Of a DNA stretch of 64,000 nucleotides, positions 1 to 7,914 are shown one piece after another; positions within the stretch are counted from its first letter, which is position 1; every line of letters begins with the position of its first letter. Made by a program: the position numbers and the translations under genes. This stretch comes from RPRB01 sp035501615 (lineage in GTDB: Bacteria > Myxococcota > Myxococcia > Myxococcales > Myxococcaceae): assembly GCA_035501615.1 (NCBI GenBank), contig DATJVY010000152.1, forward strand, positions 1-64,000. Reading direction: 5' to 3'. The notes beneath the pieces are model-generated. The model saw nothing but the letters and a program-made list of their open reading frames with translations. It ran no database searches and was not told where the DNA came from.

Positions 1-128
1 ATCCCTCCCCGGCGTGCAAGCGCGACCGGGTGCCGGGGAGCATCCGGGAGCCACCCCGGAATCCTGCAGCCGGCCGGCGTCTCCTCAACGCAGGCCCGGC
101 AGCCGGAAGTGGAACAGCGTCCGGCCGT

Positions 129-770
129 TCAGGCTTCCCACCTCCGCCCTCCGGCGAGCGCCATCCGGAATGCGGTTCCGAGCTCGTGGCCTTGCAGCGC
201 CTGCCACTGCCGGTCGAAGGCATGCACCTCCGCCTCCGGGGTGAGCGGGGGCCCGGAGTCCCAGAAGGTGAGCACCACGTCGGTTGCCTCCGCCCTGGCG
301 CCCAGGCCTGCGGCGCCGCCGGGACGCGTCCGCTCGAGCAAGTGCGCCCAGCCGCCCGAGAGCACCAGCACGACGCGGTCGAGGTCGACCCGGGCGAGCG
401 GCAGGGATGCGGGCAGCAGCACGTCCAGGCGGATGCCGCGCTCCCGGGCGGTCGTCGCGGCGGCGTCGGCGCTCGCGCGGATCAGAGGAAGGAGGTCCTC
501 GTCGCGGAGGTCCAGACCCAGCCCACCGATGTCGAGCCTCCAGGCTTCGGCGAGCAGCTCCCACTGCCCGAGTGCCCGGTCGACGTTGCGGAGGATCACC
601 TCCACCGCCGCGCGAACGCGGTCGTCGAGTACGAAGCGGGGCGAGCGGAGTAGCGACGCGTACGAGCGAACGGTGGACAGAGGCCCACGCAGATCGTGGC
701 TGGCGAGCGAGAGGAACCTGGCGGTGGCGTCGTCGGGGCGGTCCACGGGAGGCGTCGGCGGTATGCACAC
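129..770 (-). CDS. Degenerate sensor histidine kinase-like protein
   Basis: The 213-residue product has a HisKA-type phosphoacceptor helix near its N-terminus (ASHDLRGPLSTVRSY, His about residue 25) followed by a region with the layout of a HATPase domain. The ATP-binding motifs are poor: the place of the N-box reads LSGGWAHLLERT with no Asn, and the first Gly box reads WDSGPPL. There are no membrane segments, so it is probably cytoplasmic. The start is a GTG about 110 bases from the divergently transcribed response regulator, its likely partner. Phosphotransfer activity is doubtful; it may bind a partner kinase or act as a phosphatase or scaffold. The family call is fairly safe, the biochemical activity is not. 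Confidence 0.7.
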   Translation of the reverse strand: MCIPPTPPVDRPDDATARFLSLASHDLRGPLSTVRSYASLLRSPRFVLDDRVRAAVEVILRNVDRALGQWELLAEAWRLDIGGLGLDLRDEDLLPLIRASADAAATTARERGIRLDVLLPASLPLARVDLDRVVLVLSGGWAHLLERTRPGGAAGLGARAEATDVVLTFWDSGPPLTPEAEVHAFDRQWQALQGHELGTAFRMALAGGRRWEA

Positions 771-878
771 CTCGGACGTCCACAGGACAACGCCGCGTCA
801 TCCTCGGGGTGTACTCTCTGGGAGGTTCCAGACGGCCCGGTGCACGATTCGTTGAGAACCCGGCACCGGAACGGAGCG

Positions 879-1277
879 ATGGTCGGAAAGACCTCGGCAC
901 AGCGAGAGCCACGCGCGACGCGGCGGGTCCTGGTCGTGGACGACGATCCGGATATCCTCGACGCGCTGAGCGAGATCCTCGAGGTCGAGGGCTACGACGT
1001 TCACCGGGCGCGAAACGGCCGGGAGGCACTCGTGCGCGTGGAGCAGGCGCCACCGGACCTGGTGCTCCTCGACCTCATGATGCCGGTGATGGACGGCTCG
1101 GAGTTCGCGCGGAATCTCGCGCCAGGAAGGCGCCCACCGATCATCGTGCTGAGCGCCGATCGGAACGTCTCCGTCAAGGCGATGGAGATCGGCGCGCTCG
1201 GGTGGCTGGCGAAGCCCTTCGAGCTGGACGAGCTCCTGGCGGCGGTGCGGCGGGCTCTCCCCGCAGCGACACCTTGA
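879..1277 (+). CDS. Single-domain response regulator (receiver only)
   Basis: This 132-residue protein is a stand-alone receiver domain. It shows the acidic pocket VLVVDDDPDI, the phosphoacceptor Asp in LVLLDLMMP, the Ser of the switch region in IIVLSAD, and the conserved Lys in WLAKPFEL. No output domain follows, so it is of the CheY/SpoIIR-like diffusible type. The start at the ATG in MVGKTS is favoured because a GGAG lies 5-6 bases upstream and longer versions would run into the divergent promoter region. It faces the degenerate kinase gene head to head across about 108 bases, which should carry both promoters. Confidence 0.85.
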   Translation: MVGKTSAQREPRATRRVLVVDDDPDILDALSEILEVEGYDVHRARNGREALVRVEQAPPDLVLLDLMMPVMDGSEFARNLAPGRRPPIIVLSADRNVSVKAMEIGALGWLAKPFELDELLAAVRRALPAATP

Positions 1278-1317
1278 CGCGTCGCGTGGGGCGTCGGTAC
1301 GGTCCGGCGCGCTGGAG

Positions 1318-1333
1318 TTGACTCACGAATCAG
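1318..1333. promoter_or_regulatory. 16-bp palindrome, candidate operator (copy 1)
   Basis: TTGACTCACGAATCAG is an inverted repeat with 7-base half sites (TTGACTC / GAATCAG) around two central bases. It lies 23 bases before the start of the SCP2 gene. A copy differing at one central base occurs at 3032-3047, 17 bases before the acyl-CoA dehydrogenase start. Two near-identical palindromes in front of two linked lipid genes suggest one regulator, for example a TetR-family acyl-CoA sensor. That assignment is inference. The first six bases also resemble a -35 element. Confidence 0.55.
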
Positions 1334-1356
1334 CTGAGCCCCGAGGAGGGCGGCAC

Positions 1357-1689
1357 ATGTCCGATACCCCGAAGAGCATCCTGGAGCAGGTGATCCCGAC
1401 GCTCCTCTCGGCGAAGCCCGAGCTGGCGAAGGAGCTCAACGCCGTCATCCACTTCGTCATCACCGGCGATCAGGGCGGCACGTGGACGCTGGATGCCACC
1501 CGTTCGTCCGACTGGGTGAAGAACGGCGCCGAGGGAACCCCGAAGATGACGGTCACCGTCAGCGACCAGGACTTCGTGAAGATCCGCAACAAGCAGCTGA
1601 ACGCGCAGATGGCGGCGATGCAGGGCAAGCTGAAGTTCAAGCCCATGGACATGGGCCTGGCGATGAAGCTCGGGAAGCTGCTGACCTGA
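1357..1689 (+). CDS. SCP2 sterol-binding domain protein
   Basis: The 110-residue product is essentially one SCP2 domain, with the usual pattern FVITGDQGGTWTLDA, then TVTVSDQDFVKI and the amphipathic end MAAMQGKLKFKPMDMGLAMKLGKLL. SCP2 domains bind sterols or fatty acyl-CoAs and hand them to metabolic enzymes in the cytoplasm. The ATG start is chosen because GAGGAGGG lies 7-8 bases upstream; an upstream in-frame TTG at 1318 falls inside the candidate operator. The next gene overlaps its stop codon, so it is probably translated together with the CaiB-family enzyme, and the pair reads as an acyl-CoA handling operon. Confidence 0.85.
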   Translation: MSDTPKSILEQVIPTLLSAKPELAKELNAVIHFVITGDQGGTWTLDATRSSDWVKNGAEGTPKMTVTVSDQDFVKIRNKQLNAQMAAMQGKLKFKPMDMGLAMKLGKLLT

Positions 1690-2834
1690 GCGCGCCCTCC
1701 GAGCCTGCCCGGGGCGAGCCGCTTCCGCTCGCGGGCGTCCGGGTCCTGGACCTCACCCGGCTGGCACCCGGACCTTACGCGACGCTGGTGCTCGCGGACC
1801 TCGGGGCCGAGGTGGTGAAGGTCGAGCCCCCCGAGGGCGACGCCACCCGGCTCATGCCCCCCGGGGGCTCGGGGGAGCTGTTCTCGGCCCTGAACCGAGG
1901 AAAGCGCTCGGTGGTGCTCGACCTCAAGCGCCCGGGAGCGGTCGAGGCGCTCAGCCGAGTCCTGCGCCGGTGCGACGTGCTGGTCGAGGGGTTCCGGCCA
2001 GGCGTGATGGACCGGCTCGGGCTGGGACACGCCGCGCTGCTCGAGGAGTACCCCCGGATGGTGGTGTGCGCGCTCTCGGGGTTCGGGCAGACGGGGCCGG
2101 ATCGGCAGCGCGCGGGACACGATCTCGGATACCAGGCACGGGCGGGACTCCTCGGGATGGGCGGGCGCGGAGGCGAGCCCGCGATTCCGGGGGCCCAGGT
2201 CGCGGACGTCGGCGGCGCGTGGGTGGCGGTGAGCGGCATCCTGGCCGCGCTGCTCGGGCGGGCCACGACCGGCCGGGGCCGGCTGGTGGACGTGTCGCTG
2301 GTGGAATCGGCGACGTCGTTCGCCGCGCTGCACCTCGGGCCTGCGCTGCTCGGGTTTCCGGTTCCACCGGCGGGGGAGGGTGCACTGGACGGAGGCTTGC
2401 CCTGCTACGGGCTGTACCGCACGGCGGATGGACGCTGGCTGGCGGTGGCTGCACTGGAGCCGCGGTTCTTCGCCGCGCTCTCGGAGCGTCTCGGGCTCGG
2501 CGACCTCACCGCGGACGCCTACGGGGGCGGGGAGGGTACGATCCGGGTCCGCGAGCTTCTGCAGAGGACGTTCGCGAGCGCGCCGCTCGCCACATGGACG
2601 GAGCGGCTCGCCGGGATCGACGGCTGTGTGGAACCGGTGTTGCTGCCGGAGGAGGTCTGCCAGGACGCGCACCTCGCAGGCCGGGGCCTCTTCTCCCCGC
2701 CGGGGGCCCTGGCGACTCCGCTCCGCTTGGGGGGACCGGCGACGTCGCCCGCCCCGGCGCTCGGTGAGCACACGCGCGAGGTGCTGGCCGAGGCCGGCCT
2801 CACACCGGCCGAGATCGACGCGCTGGTCCGCTGA
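1686..2834 (+). CDS. CaiB/BaiF family protein, alpha-methylacyl-CoA racemase-like
   Basis: The product has the family III CoA-transferase fold signature (GVRVLDLTRLAPGPYATLVL, then ADLGAEVVKVE). It also carries the residue pattern of alpha-methylacyl-CoA racemases: His in AGHDLGY and Asp in VADVGGAW, matching the His/Asp catalytic pair of that subfamily. The likely reaction is epimerisation of 2-methyl-branched acyl-CoA, or CoA transfer between carboxylates. No ATG, GTG or TTG occurs in frame between the SCP2 stop and the first conserved block. The best start is a CTG at 1686 that overlaps the SCP2 stop (CTGA), with GGGAAG about 8 bases upstream, giving about 382 residues. The exact start is uncertain; the family is clear. 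Confidence 0.85.
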   Translation: MSAPSEPARGEPLPLAGVRVLDLTRLAPGPYATLVLADLGAEVVKVEPPEGDATRLMPPGGSGELFSALNRGKRSVVLDLKRPGAVEALSRVLRRCDVLVEGFRPGVMDRLGLGHAALLEEYPRMVVCALSGFGQTGPDRQRAGHDLGYQARAGLLGMGGRGGEPAIPGAQVADVGGAWVAVSGILAALLGRATTGRGRLVDVSLVESATSFAALHLGPALLGFPVPPAGEGALDGGLPCYGLYRTADGRWLAVAALEPRFFAALSERLGLGDLTADAYGGGEGTIRVRELLQRTFASAPLATWTERLAGIDGCVEPVLLPEEVCQDAHLAGRGLFSPPGALATPLRLGGPATSPAPALGEHTREVLAEAGLTPAEIDALVR

Positions 2835-2841
2835 GCGCCCT

Positions 2842-2856
2842 GCCCGCCGGGCGGGC
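2842..2856. terminator. GC-rich hairpin after the CaiB gene
   Basis: GCCCGCCGGGCGGGC directly follows the CaiB stop and can fold into a short GC stem. No T-run follows, so intrinsic termination is uncertain. Confidence 0.3.
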
Positions 2857-2927
2857 GAGGGAGCCTCGGTCGGGGACGCGCGAGCAAAAGACGTCGTGAT
2901 TCCAGCTGGTTGGAGCGAGGAGGAGCT

Positions 2928-2969
2928 CCAGACGAGTTCCCAGACGAGTTCTCTGAGACGACGTTCTGG
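2928..2969 (+). repeat. REP-like element R1
   Basis: Two perfect tandem copies of the 12-mer CCAGACGAGTTC (2928-2939 and 2940-2951) lead into the 19-base interrupted palindrome CGAGTTCTCTGAGACGACG (2945-2963), whose core TCTCTGAGA is at 2950-2958. A single right arm follows. It shares its core and geometry with six other loci in this window. It lies between the CaiB and acyl-CoA dehydrogenase genes, just upstream of the second palindromic operator. Confidence 0.75.
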
Positions 2970-3031
2970 ATTTTCCCGATCGCGGAAGGGGCCCGTGCAA
3001 GCGCGATCTTGCGAACGGCTGCCCACTGTCA

Positions 3032-3047
3032 TTGACTCAAGAATCAG
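3032..3047. promoter_or_regulatory. 16-bp palindrome, candidate operator (copy 2)
   Basis: TTGACTCAAGAATCAG repeats the palindrome at 1318-1333 with one central change. It ends 17 bases before the probable GTG start of the acyl-CoA dehydrogenase, a normal place for a repressor site. Co-regulation of the two transcription units is inferred from this sharing. Confidence 0.55.
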
Positions 3048-3064
3048 TCCCAGCGGAGGTCGTG

Positions 3065-4213
3065 GTGTCGAGCCTGCAGAGTCCGTTCACCGAGGAGCAC
3101 GAGGCGTTCCGGAGGAGCGTCCGTTCTTGGGTCGAGAAGGAGCTCGCGCCGCACGCGCTCGAGTGGGACCGGGCCGGCATCTTTCCCCGCGAGGTCTTCA
3201 AGCGCGCCGGCGAGCTCGGGTTTCTCGGGGCGAATCACGATCCCAAGTGGGGAGGCTCGGGCGGTGACTACTGGTTCGTCATCGCGCTGACCGAGGAGCT
3301 CGCCCGCAGCCGGAACGCCGGGGTGAACATGGCCCTGCTGGTCCAGGCGCAGATCGCCACGCCGGTGATCGGCACCCTCGGGACGGAGGAGCAGAAGCGG
3401 GAGTTCCTCGTACCGGCTCTGGCGGGCGACCGGATCGGTGCGCTGGGGATCAGCGAGCCCGGCTGCGGGTCGGACGTGGCGAACATCCGGACAACCGCTC
3501 GCCGCGTGGGCGACGAATACGTCATCAACGGCAGCAAGATGTGGATCACCAACGGAACCCGGGCCGACTTCATCACCCTGGCGGTCCGGACCGGCGGCCC
3601 TGGGCACGAGGGAATCTCGCTGGTGACCTTCCCCACCGAGGTCCGCGGCTTCAGCGTGAGCAAGAAGCTGGACAAGGTCGGCAACCTCTCGAGCGACACG
3701 GCGGTTCTCTACTTCGAGGACTGCCGCATCCCGGCGCGGTACCTCCTCGGAGAGGAGAACGCCGGATTCGCCCACATCATGATCAATTTCCAGGGAGAGC
3801 GGCTGGTGGCGGCAGTCATCGCCGTTGCTGGAATGGAGCGGATGCTCGAGGAGGCGATTCACTACGCGCGGGAACGCGAGGCGTTCGGGAGGCCGCTCAT
3901 CGGCTTCCAGGTCTGGCGACACAGGTTCGCGGAGCACCTGGCCGCGGTGGAAGCGGCGAAGCGGCTCACCTACCACGCCACGGCGCTCTTCGATGCGGGT
4001 CTCGACCCGGTGAAGGAGATCAGCATGGCGAAGCTCTTCGCGGGGGACCTGGCCCAGAAGGTCGCGTACGACTGCCAGCAGATCCACGGCGGGATGGGCT
4101 ACGTGGAGGAGACCTCGGTGGCCCGGGCTTGGCGCGACGTGCGCCTGATCACGATCGGCGGCGGGACGAGCGAGATCATGAAGGAGATCATCGTCAAGCT
4201 CGAGGGACTCTGA
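3065..4213 (+). CDS. Acyl-CoA dehydrogenase (LCAD/isovaleryl-type catalytic Glu)
   Basis: This 382-residue flavoprotein has the full acyl-CoA dehydrogenase architecture. It shows the FAD and substrate signatures ALGISEPGCGSDVANI and INGSKMWITNGTRADF, and the C-terminal QIHGGMGYVEE and GGGTSEIMKEI blocks. The MCAD-position catalytic Glu is replaced by Gly (IGGGTSEI), as in long-chain and isovaleryl-CoA dehydrogenases, where the base lies on helix G; here that is the Glu of FQGERLVAA. It should oxidise an acyl-CoA to the 2-enoyl-CoA and pass electrons to ETF. The GTG at 3065 has GGAGG 5 bases upstream, so it is preferred to an earlier TTG inside the palindrome. Its neighbours suggest branched-chain or sterol-derived acyl-CoA breakdown. 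Confidence 0.92.
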   Translation: MSSLQSPFTEEHEAFRRSVRSWVEKELAPHALEWDRAGIFPREVFKRAGELGFLGANHDPKWGGSGGDYWFVIALTEELARSRNAGVNMALLVQAQIATPVIGTLGTEEQKREFLVPALAGDRIGALGISEPGCGSDVANIRTTARRVGDEYVINGSKMWITNGTRADFITLAVRTGGPGHEGISLVTFPTEVRGFSVSKKLDKVGNLSSDTAVLYFEDCRIPARYLLGEENAGFAHIMINFQGERLVAAVIAVAGMERMLEEAIHYAREREAFGRPLIGFQVWRHRFAEHLAAVEAAKRLTYHATALFDAGLDPVKEISMAKLFAGDLAQKVAYDCQQIHGGMGYVEETSVARAWRDVRLITIGGGTSEIMKEIIVKLEGL

Positions 4214-4250
4214 GCCGCGGGCGGGCGCCGGCAGGCGCAGCGACGCTGCG

Positions 4251-4535
4251 CTAGTGCTTGAACAGCGCGTCCGCCGCCTCGCGGGCGGCCCGGAGCGGGT
4301 CCTCGTCGGTGAGGCCACCTTCCCCCAGCTGGAAGAACTCGCAGAAGTTCGCGTCGTCCTTGTCCGCGGGGACCTCGGCGAACGGCTCCTTGCAGGACTT
4401 GGCGACGGCGGGATCGAAGTGCCGGCACTGCCGGCACGCGTGGAGGTCGTGGCCGCACCGGGAGCAGGCGTCGCGGCGGCCGACCGCGTTCCCCACCACG
4501 TCGAGAGGGCTGCCGCACCAGGCGCACCCGCGCAT
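4251..4535 (-). CDS. Small zinc-ribbon protein
   Basis: The 94-residue product begins MRGCAWCGSP and carries a series of paired cysteines (CxxC near residues 4-7, CSRCG near 21-25, CRQC near 31-34) plus two later Cys, suggesting one or two zinc sites, followed by an acidic C-terminal tail. No catalytic domain is visible. The start is set at the ATG immediately before the first Cys pair; longer versions add low-complexity sequence with no Shine-Dalgarno. It is convergent with the acyl-CoA dehydrogenase gene. Function unknown. Confidence 0.7.
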   Translation of the reverse strand: MRGCAWCGSPLDVVGNAVGRRDACSRCGHDLHACRQCRHFDPAVAKSCKEPFAEVPADKDDANFCEFFQLGEGGLTDEDPLRAAREAADALFKH

Positions 4536-4668
4536 GGTCCGGAGACTACTCCACGAGACTGAAGCGGGGCTCGGTGTCGGAGCGCGGCAGGACTGGGCGG
4601 TGCTCCCAGGCATCCCAGTTCCGGCGAAGGTGAAAATGAAAACGCTGCCGGCGACCGGCGGTGGGGGC

Positions 4669-5037
4669 TCAGCGAGCTGGGGAACCGTGCTCCTGCCGAG
4701 GCTCGCCCGAGCCCAGCTCGGCCTGCAACCGCCCGATCATCCAGAGGAGCCAGGCGGCGAACAGCCCACCCAGGGTTCCGAGGGCTCCGAGGAGCTGGAG
4801 GCGCTGCCACGCCTGAAGCCGGGCGACCACATCGCGTCGTTCCTGAAAGGTGCTCAGCTGCTGGTCGGCGAACTGGCCATCGAACGAGCTGGCGAAGGCG
4901 TCCGCGTGCGCGCGGGAACGAGCGAGGAGGGCATCCGACTCGCGACGAAGTGGCTGCATCCGTACCGTGGCCAGCACGACCATCGCGAACGACAGGAGCG
5001 TGAACAGCCAGGCCAGGAGAACCGAGTGCGCCCGCAT
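4669..5037 (-). CDS. Two-TM membrane protein of unknown function
   Basis: The 122-residue product has one membrane segment at the N-terminus (LLAWLFTLLSFAMVVLATV), a middle of about 60 charged, probably helical residues, and a second segment (LLGALGTLGGLFAAWLLWM) before a short polar tail. With both ends probably on the same side, the central helix would be extracytoplasmic or cytoplasmic depending on orientation. GAGAGG lies about 7 bases before the chosen ATG. It is divergent from rlmE, only 40 bases away. I do not recognise a family. Confidence 0.65.
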   Translation of the reverse strand: MRAHSVLLAWLFTLLSFAMVVLATVRMQPLRRESDALLARSRAHADAFASSFDGQFADQQLSTFQERRDVVARLQAWQRLQLLGALGTLGGLFAAWLLWMIGRLQAELGSGEPRQEHGSPAR

Positions 5038-5077
5038 CGGAACCTCTCCCGTCGATGGTATGGAAAGGGTCCGACGC

Positions 5078-5686
5078 ATGGGCAAGCCGTACCGGCCGAA
5101 AGATCACTACTTCCAACGCGCCAAGCAGCGAGGATTGCGAGCGCGAAGCGCATTCAAGCTCGAGGAGCTCGTCGAGCGCTTCGGTCTCGTCCGACCCGGG
5201 GCGCGAGTGCTCGATCTGGGTGCCGCTCCGGGCGGATTCCTCCAGGTGATCGCTCGGATCGTCGGCCCCTCGGGCCTCGCGGTCGGAGTGGACTTGGTGC
5301 CGCTGCGGCCGTTCAGCGAATCGTGGGTGTCTACCGGAGTGGTGGACGTCCTGGCCGACGATGCCCGGGCGCAGGTGGAGGCGATCGCCCCCGGGCCCTT
5401 CGATGCGGTGCTGTCCGACATGGCGCCCAAGACGACGGGCGTGCGAGCCACCGACGAGGCGCGCTCGCTGCGACTGGCCGAGCGTGCCCTGGAGCTGGCC
5501 GGGGTGCTCGGGAAGACAGGCTCGAGCTTCGTGGCGAAGCTCTTCATGGGCGGCGACTTCGAGTCGTACCGCGCGCGGCTTCGCGAGGCGTACCGTGAGG
5601 TGAAGGTCGTCCGCCCGGAGGCAACGCGGTCGGCGAGTGTGGAGGTCTACCTGGTCGGGCTCGGGCGGCGGCCGGTGGCCCGCTAG
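5078..5686 (+). CDS. rlmE: 23S rRNA 2'-O-ribose methyltransferase RlmE (FtsJ)
   Basis: The 202-residue protein matches RlmE/FtsJ in length and motifs. The SAM site is VLDLGAAPGGF, and the K-D-K catalytic triad is visible as Lys27 in RSAFKLEE, Asp114 in LSDMAPKTTG and Lys154 in FVAKLFMGG. It methylates the A-loop uridine of 23S rRNA during late 50S assembly. The start at MGKPYRP has GGAAAGGG 8 bases upstream; an ATG six codons earlier is possible. Its TAG stop overlaps the TAG of the convergent lipoprotein gene within one CTAG. Confidence 0.93.
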   Translation: MGKPYRPKDHYFQRAKQRGLRARSAFKLEELVERFGLVRPGARVLDLGAAPGGFLQVIARIVGPSGLAVGVDLVPLRPFSESWVSTGVVDVLADDARAQVEAIAPGPFDAVLSDMAPKTTGVRATDEARSLRLAERALELAGVLGKTGSSFVAKLFMGGDFESYRARLREAYREVKVVRPEATRSASVEVYLVGLGRRPVAR

Positions 5687-6378
5687 TAGACGTTGCCCTC
5701 GATGTGGAGGCCCGAGCTCCCGACCAGCGTTCGCGCCAGCGCGGTGTACGAGGGATCGCGGGCGAGAGTCTCGCGCTGGAAGACGCGAACGCGGTACTGG
5801 CCGCCCTTGACTCCCTCGAAGACCCAGGTTGATCCGCGTTCTGCCACGGCCGTGTCGCCAGGCGTGGGAGGCGCCGCACCCCAGAATCGCGCAGCCTCGA
5901 TGCGGGTGAGGACACCGCTCACCAGATCCGGCGTGGCTGCGCTGGTCGTCTCCTCGAGCAGCTCGCCGGGTGTGCCGACGCCCTTCCCGGCGGTCTGGGC
6001 TCCGCGAACCTGACCCGTGGTCCCCTGGCGCTCGAAACGGACGCTCACCGGGTGACCGTCGGAGCGGAGCCACAGGACGCGGTACACCTCGGCCGACGGC
6101 GACACCGGGAACAGCGACGGCTCGCCGAGTGCGGCGAGCTGGGTGGAGAGGCCGCAGGCGAGCGTCAGCTCGGCAGGACCGGGACGGGCAAGGCTGCCGC
6201 GGGGGAAGGCGGAAGGGACCGTGCTGCCATCGCCGAGCTCGCAGTCGTCGAAGGTGGCGGGTCCGGCGGGGGCTTGCACCCGGGCGGGGTCCGGCTGGTA
6301 CGTGTCGTGGGAGCAGCCGGCGAGCAGGGCAAGGAACCCGAGCAGCACCGCATGGCGCGGCGCGATGCGCTTCGTCAC
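5683..6378 (-). CDS. Lipoprotein of unknown function
   Basis: The 231-residue product opens with a basic stretch and hydrophobic segment ending in the lipobox LALLAGC, so it should be exported and lipidated. The remainder is soluble, with no domain I recognise, and is predicted mostly beta. The GTG at 6378 gives a normal 20-residue signal peptide; its Shine-Dalgarno is weak. Stops of this gene and rlmE overlap tail to tail. A REP-like element lies about 110 bases upstream of its start. Confidence 0.7.
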   Translation of the reverse strand: MTKRIAPRHAVLLGFLALLAGCSHDTYQPDPARVQAPAGPATFDDCELGDGSTVPSAFPRGSLARPGPAELTLACGLSTQLAALGEPSLFPVSPSAEVYRVLWLRSDGHPVSVRFERQGTTGQVRGAQTAGKGVGTPGELLEETTSAATPDLVSGVLTRIEAARFWGAAPPTPGDTAVAERGSTWVFEGVKGGQYRVRVFQRETLARDPSYTALARTLVGSSGLHIEGNVY

Positions 6379-6485
6379 TCCAGAGAGGCTAGGTCCGAGC
6401 TCCCTCGCCCGCAAGGCGGCCGACCGAGCGCACTCGCTTCGAATCGCCCCAAGGGCGGTGTTTACGTTCGAGGTCCCCACCTGGG

Positions 6486-6547
6486 TTGAACGAGTTCTCG
6501 TTGAACGAGTTCTTGAACGAGTTCTCTGATACCTCGATCGGGGATTC
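6486..6547 (+). repeat. REP-like element R2
   Basis: Three copies of TTGAACGAGTTC (6486, 6501, 6513) precede the 19-base palindrome CGAGTTCTCTGATACCTCG at 6518-6536. On this strand it differs by a single base from the three cores that flank the RAYT gene when those are read on the minus strand. A single right arm follows (CTCGATCGGGG). The element is intergenic, between tyrS and the lipoprotein gene. Confidence 0.75.
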
Positions 6548-6629
6548 CTCGGATCCGTGTAGGCCCGTCACGCGAGCCCTGGCCGCTCGTAACGCGTAGC
6601 GTCATCGCGCAGTGCGGCCCCTCGGGAGC

Positions 6630-7883
6630 TCATCGGACGGTCAGCCGAGCGGCCCTGAGCTTTCCTACCTGGACCAGGTGCGTGCCCAGGGGGAGCTCTC
6701 CCTTTGGGTCCGTGACGCGCTCCCCCTCGACCTTCACCGCCCCCTGGGTGATGAGCCTCCGGGCCTCCGAGGTCGAGGCGACCAGCTGTGCGTCGACCAT
6801 CGCCCGGGCAAGCGGTACCGGCTTGCCCCCGGTGCCGACCACCACCTCGGGAAACTTCGCCGGGTCCACCTCCCGGCGCGCGAACCGTCGCTCGAACTCG
6901 TCCGCCGCGACCACCGCCGCCTCCCCACCGTGGAACCGGGTGACGATCTCCTTCGCGAACGCGACCTTCACGTCCTTGGGGTGGACCTCGCCCGAGGCAA
7001 CCCTGGCCCGATCGGAGCGGAGCGCCTCCAGCGGCCGCCCCGAGAGCAGCTCGGCATACCGCCACATCAGCTCGTCCGAGATGCTCATCAACTTCCCGAA
7101 CATCTCTCCCGGCGGCTCGGCCACGCCAACGTAGTTGTCGAGCGACTTGGACATCTTCTCGCCGATGATGCGTCCGTCCTCCATCCGCGCGTCGATCCCC
7201 TCGAGGATTGGCCCGGTGAGGATGACCTGGGGCTCGAGCCCGTACTCCCGCATCAGCGTCCGGCCCACGAGCAGGTTGAAGAGCTGGTCGGTGCTTCCGA
7301 GCTCGACGTCTGCCTTCAGCGCGACGGAGTCGTACCCCTGGAAGAGCGGGTAGAGCAGCTCGTGCATCGAGATGCTCCGGCCCTCGCGAAACCGGCTCTT
7401 GAAGTCGTCCCGCTCGAGCATCCGTGCAAGAGGGTAGTGCGCCGCGAGGCGGACGGTCCCCTCCGTCCCCAGCGCATCGAGCCACTCGGAATTGAATCGG
7501 ATCTTCGTCCGGCCCGGATCCAACACCTTGAAGACCTGAGCCTTGTAGCTCTCGGCATTCGCCAGGACCTCCTCGCGACTCAGCGCCGGACGAGTGAGGT
7601 TCTTCCCTGAGGGGTCGCCGATCATCCCGGTGAAGTCACCGATCAGGAACACCACCTCGTGGCCGAAGTCCTGGAAGCGCCGCATCCGGGTGAGCAGGAG
7701 CGTGTGACCGAGATGGAGGTCCGGCCGGTTGGGGTCGAACCCCGCCTTGACGATGAGCGGCTGCTCGCGCTCGTAGGACCGGCGGAGCTTGGCGCGGAGT
7801 TCGTCCGGGACGTGGAGATCCACGCTCGCGCGGGTGACCTCGGCGAACTGCTCGTCGGGGGTGGCTCGGCGAAGGAGCGACAT
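6630..7883 (-). CDS. tyrS: Tyrosyl-tRNA synthetase
   Basis: The 417-residue product is a class I synthetase. The HIGH motif reads HLGHT inside PDLHLGHTLLLTRM, KMSKS reads GEKMSKSLDNYVG, and a C-terminal S4 RNA-binding domain includes STSEARRLITQGAVKV. It charges tRNA-Tyr with tyrosine and ATP. The KMSKS form and overall length fit the TyrZ-like bacterial branch. The ATG at 7883 is chosen because GGTGGAG lies 4-5 bases upstream; a GTG three codons earlier is the alternative. It is downstream of the phosphodiesterase gene on the same strand, about 30 bases away, and may share its transcript. Confidence 0.95.
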   Translation of the reverse strand: MSLLRRATPDEQFAEVTRASVDLHVPDELRAKLRRSYEREQPLIVKAGFDPNRPDLHLGHTLLLTRMRRFQDFGHEVVFLIGDFTGMIGDPSGKNLTRPALSREEVLANAESYKAQVFKVLDPGRTKIRFNSEWLDALGTEGTVRLAAHYPLARMLERDDFKSRFREGRSISMHELLYPLFQGYDSVALKADVELGSTDQLFNLLVGRTLMREYGLEPQVILTGPILEGIDARMEDGRIIGEKMSKSLDNYVGVAEPPGEMFGKLMSISDELMWRYAELLSGRPLEALRSDRARVASGEVHPKDVKVAFAKEIVTRFHGGEAAVVAADEFERRFARREVDPAKFPEVVVGTGGKPVPLARAMVDAQLVASTSEARRLITQGAVKVEGERVTDPKGELPLGTHLVQVGKLRAARLTVR

Positions 7884-7914
7884 CGGCTCCACCTACCAGG
7901 CCGGACGGGGAGGG

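Noticed and set aside
3044..6073. A 1009-residue open frame on the minus strand
   Set aside because: It is antisense to the acyl-CoA dehydrogenase and rlmE genes, which have clear motifs; long antisense frames are expected at this GC content.
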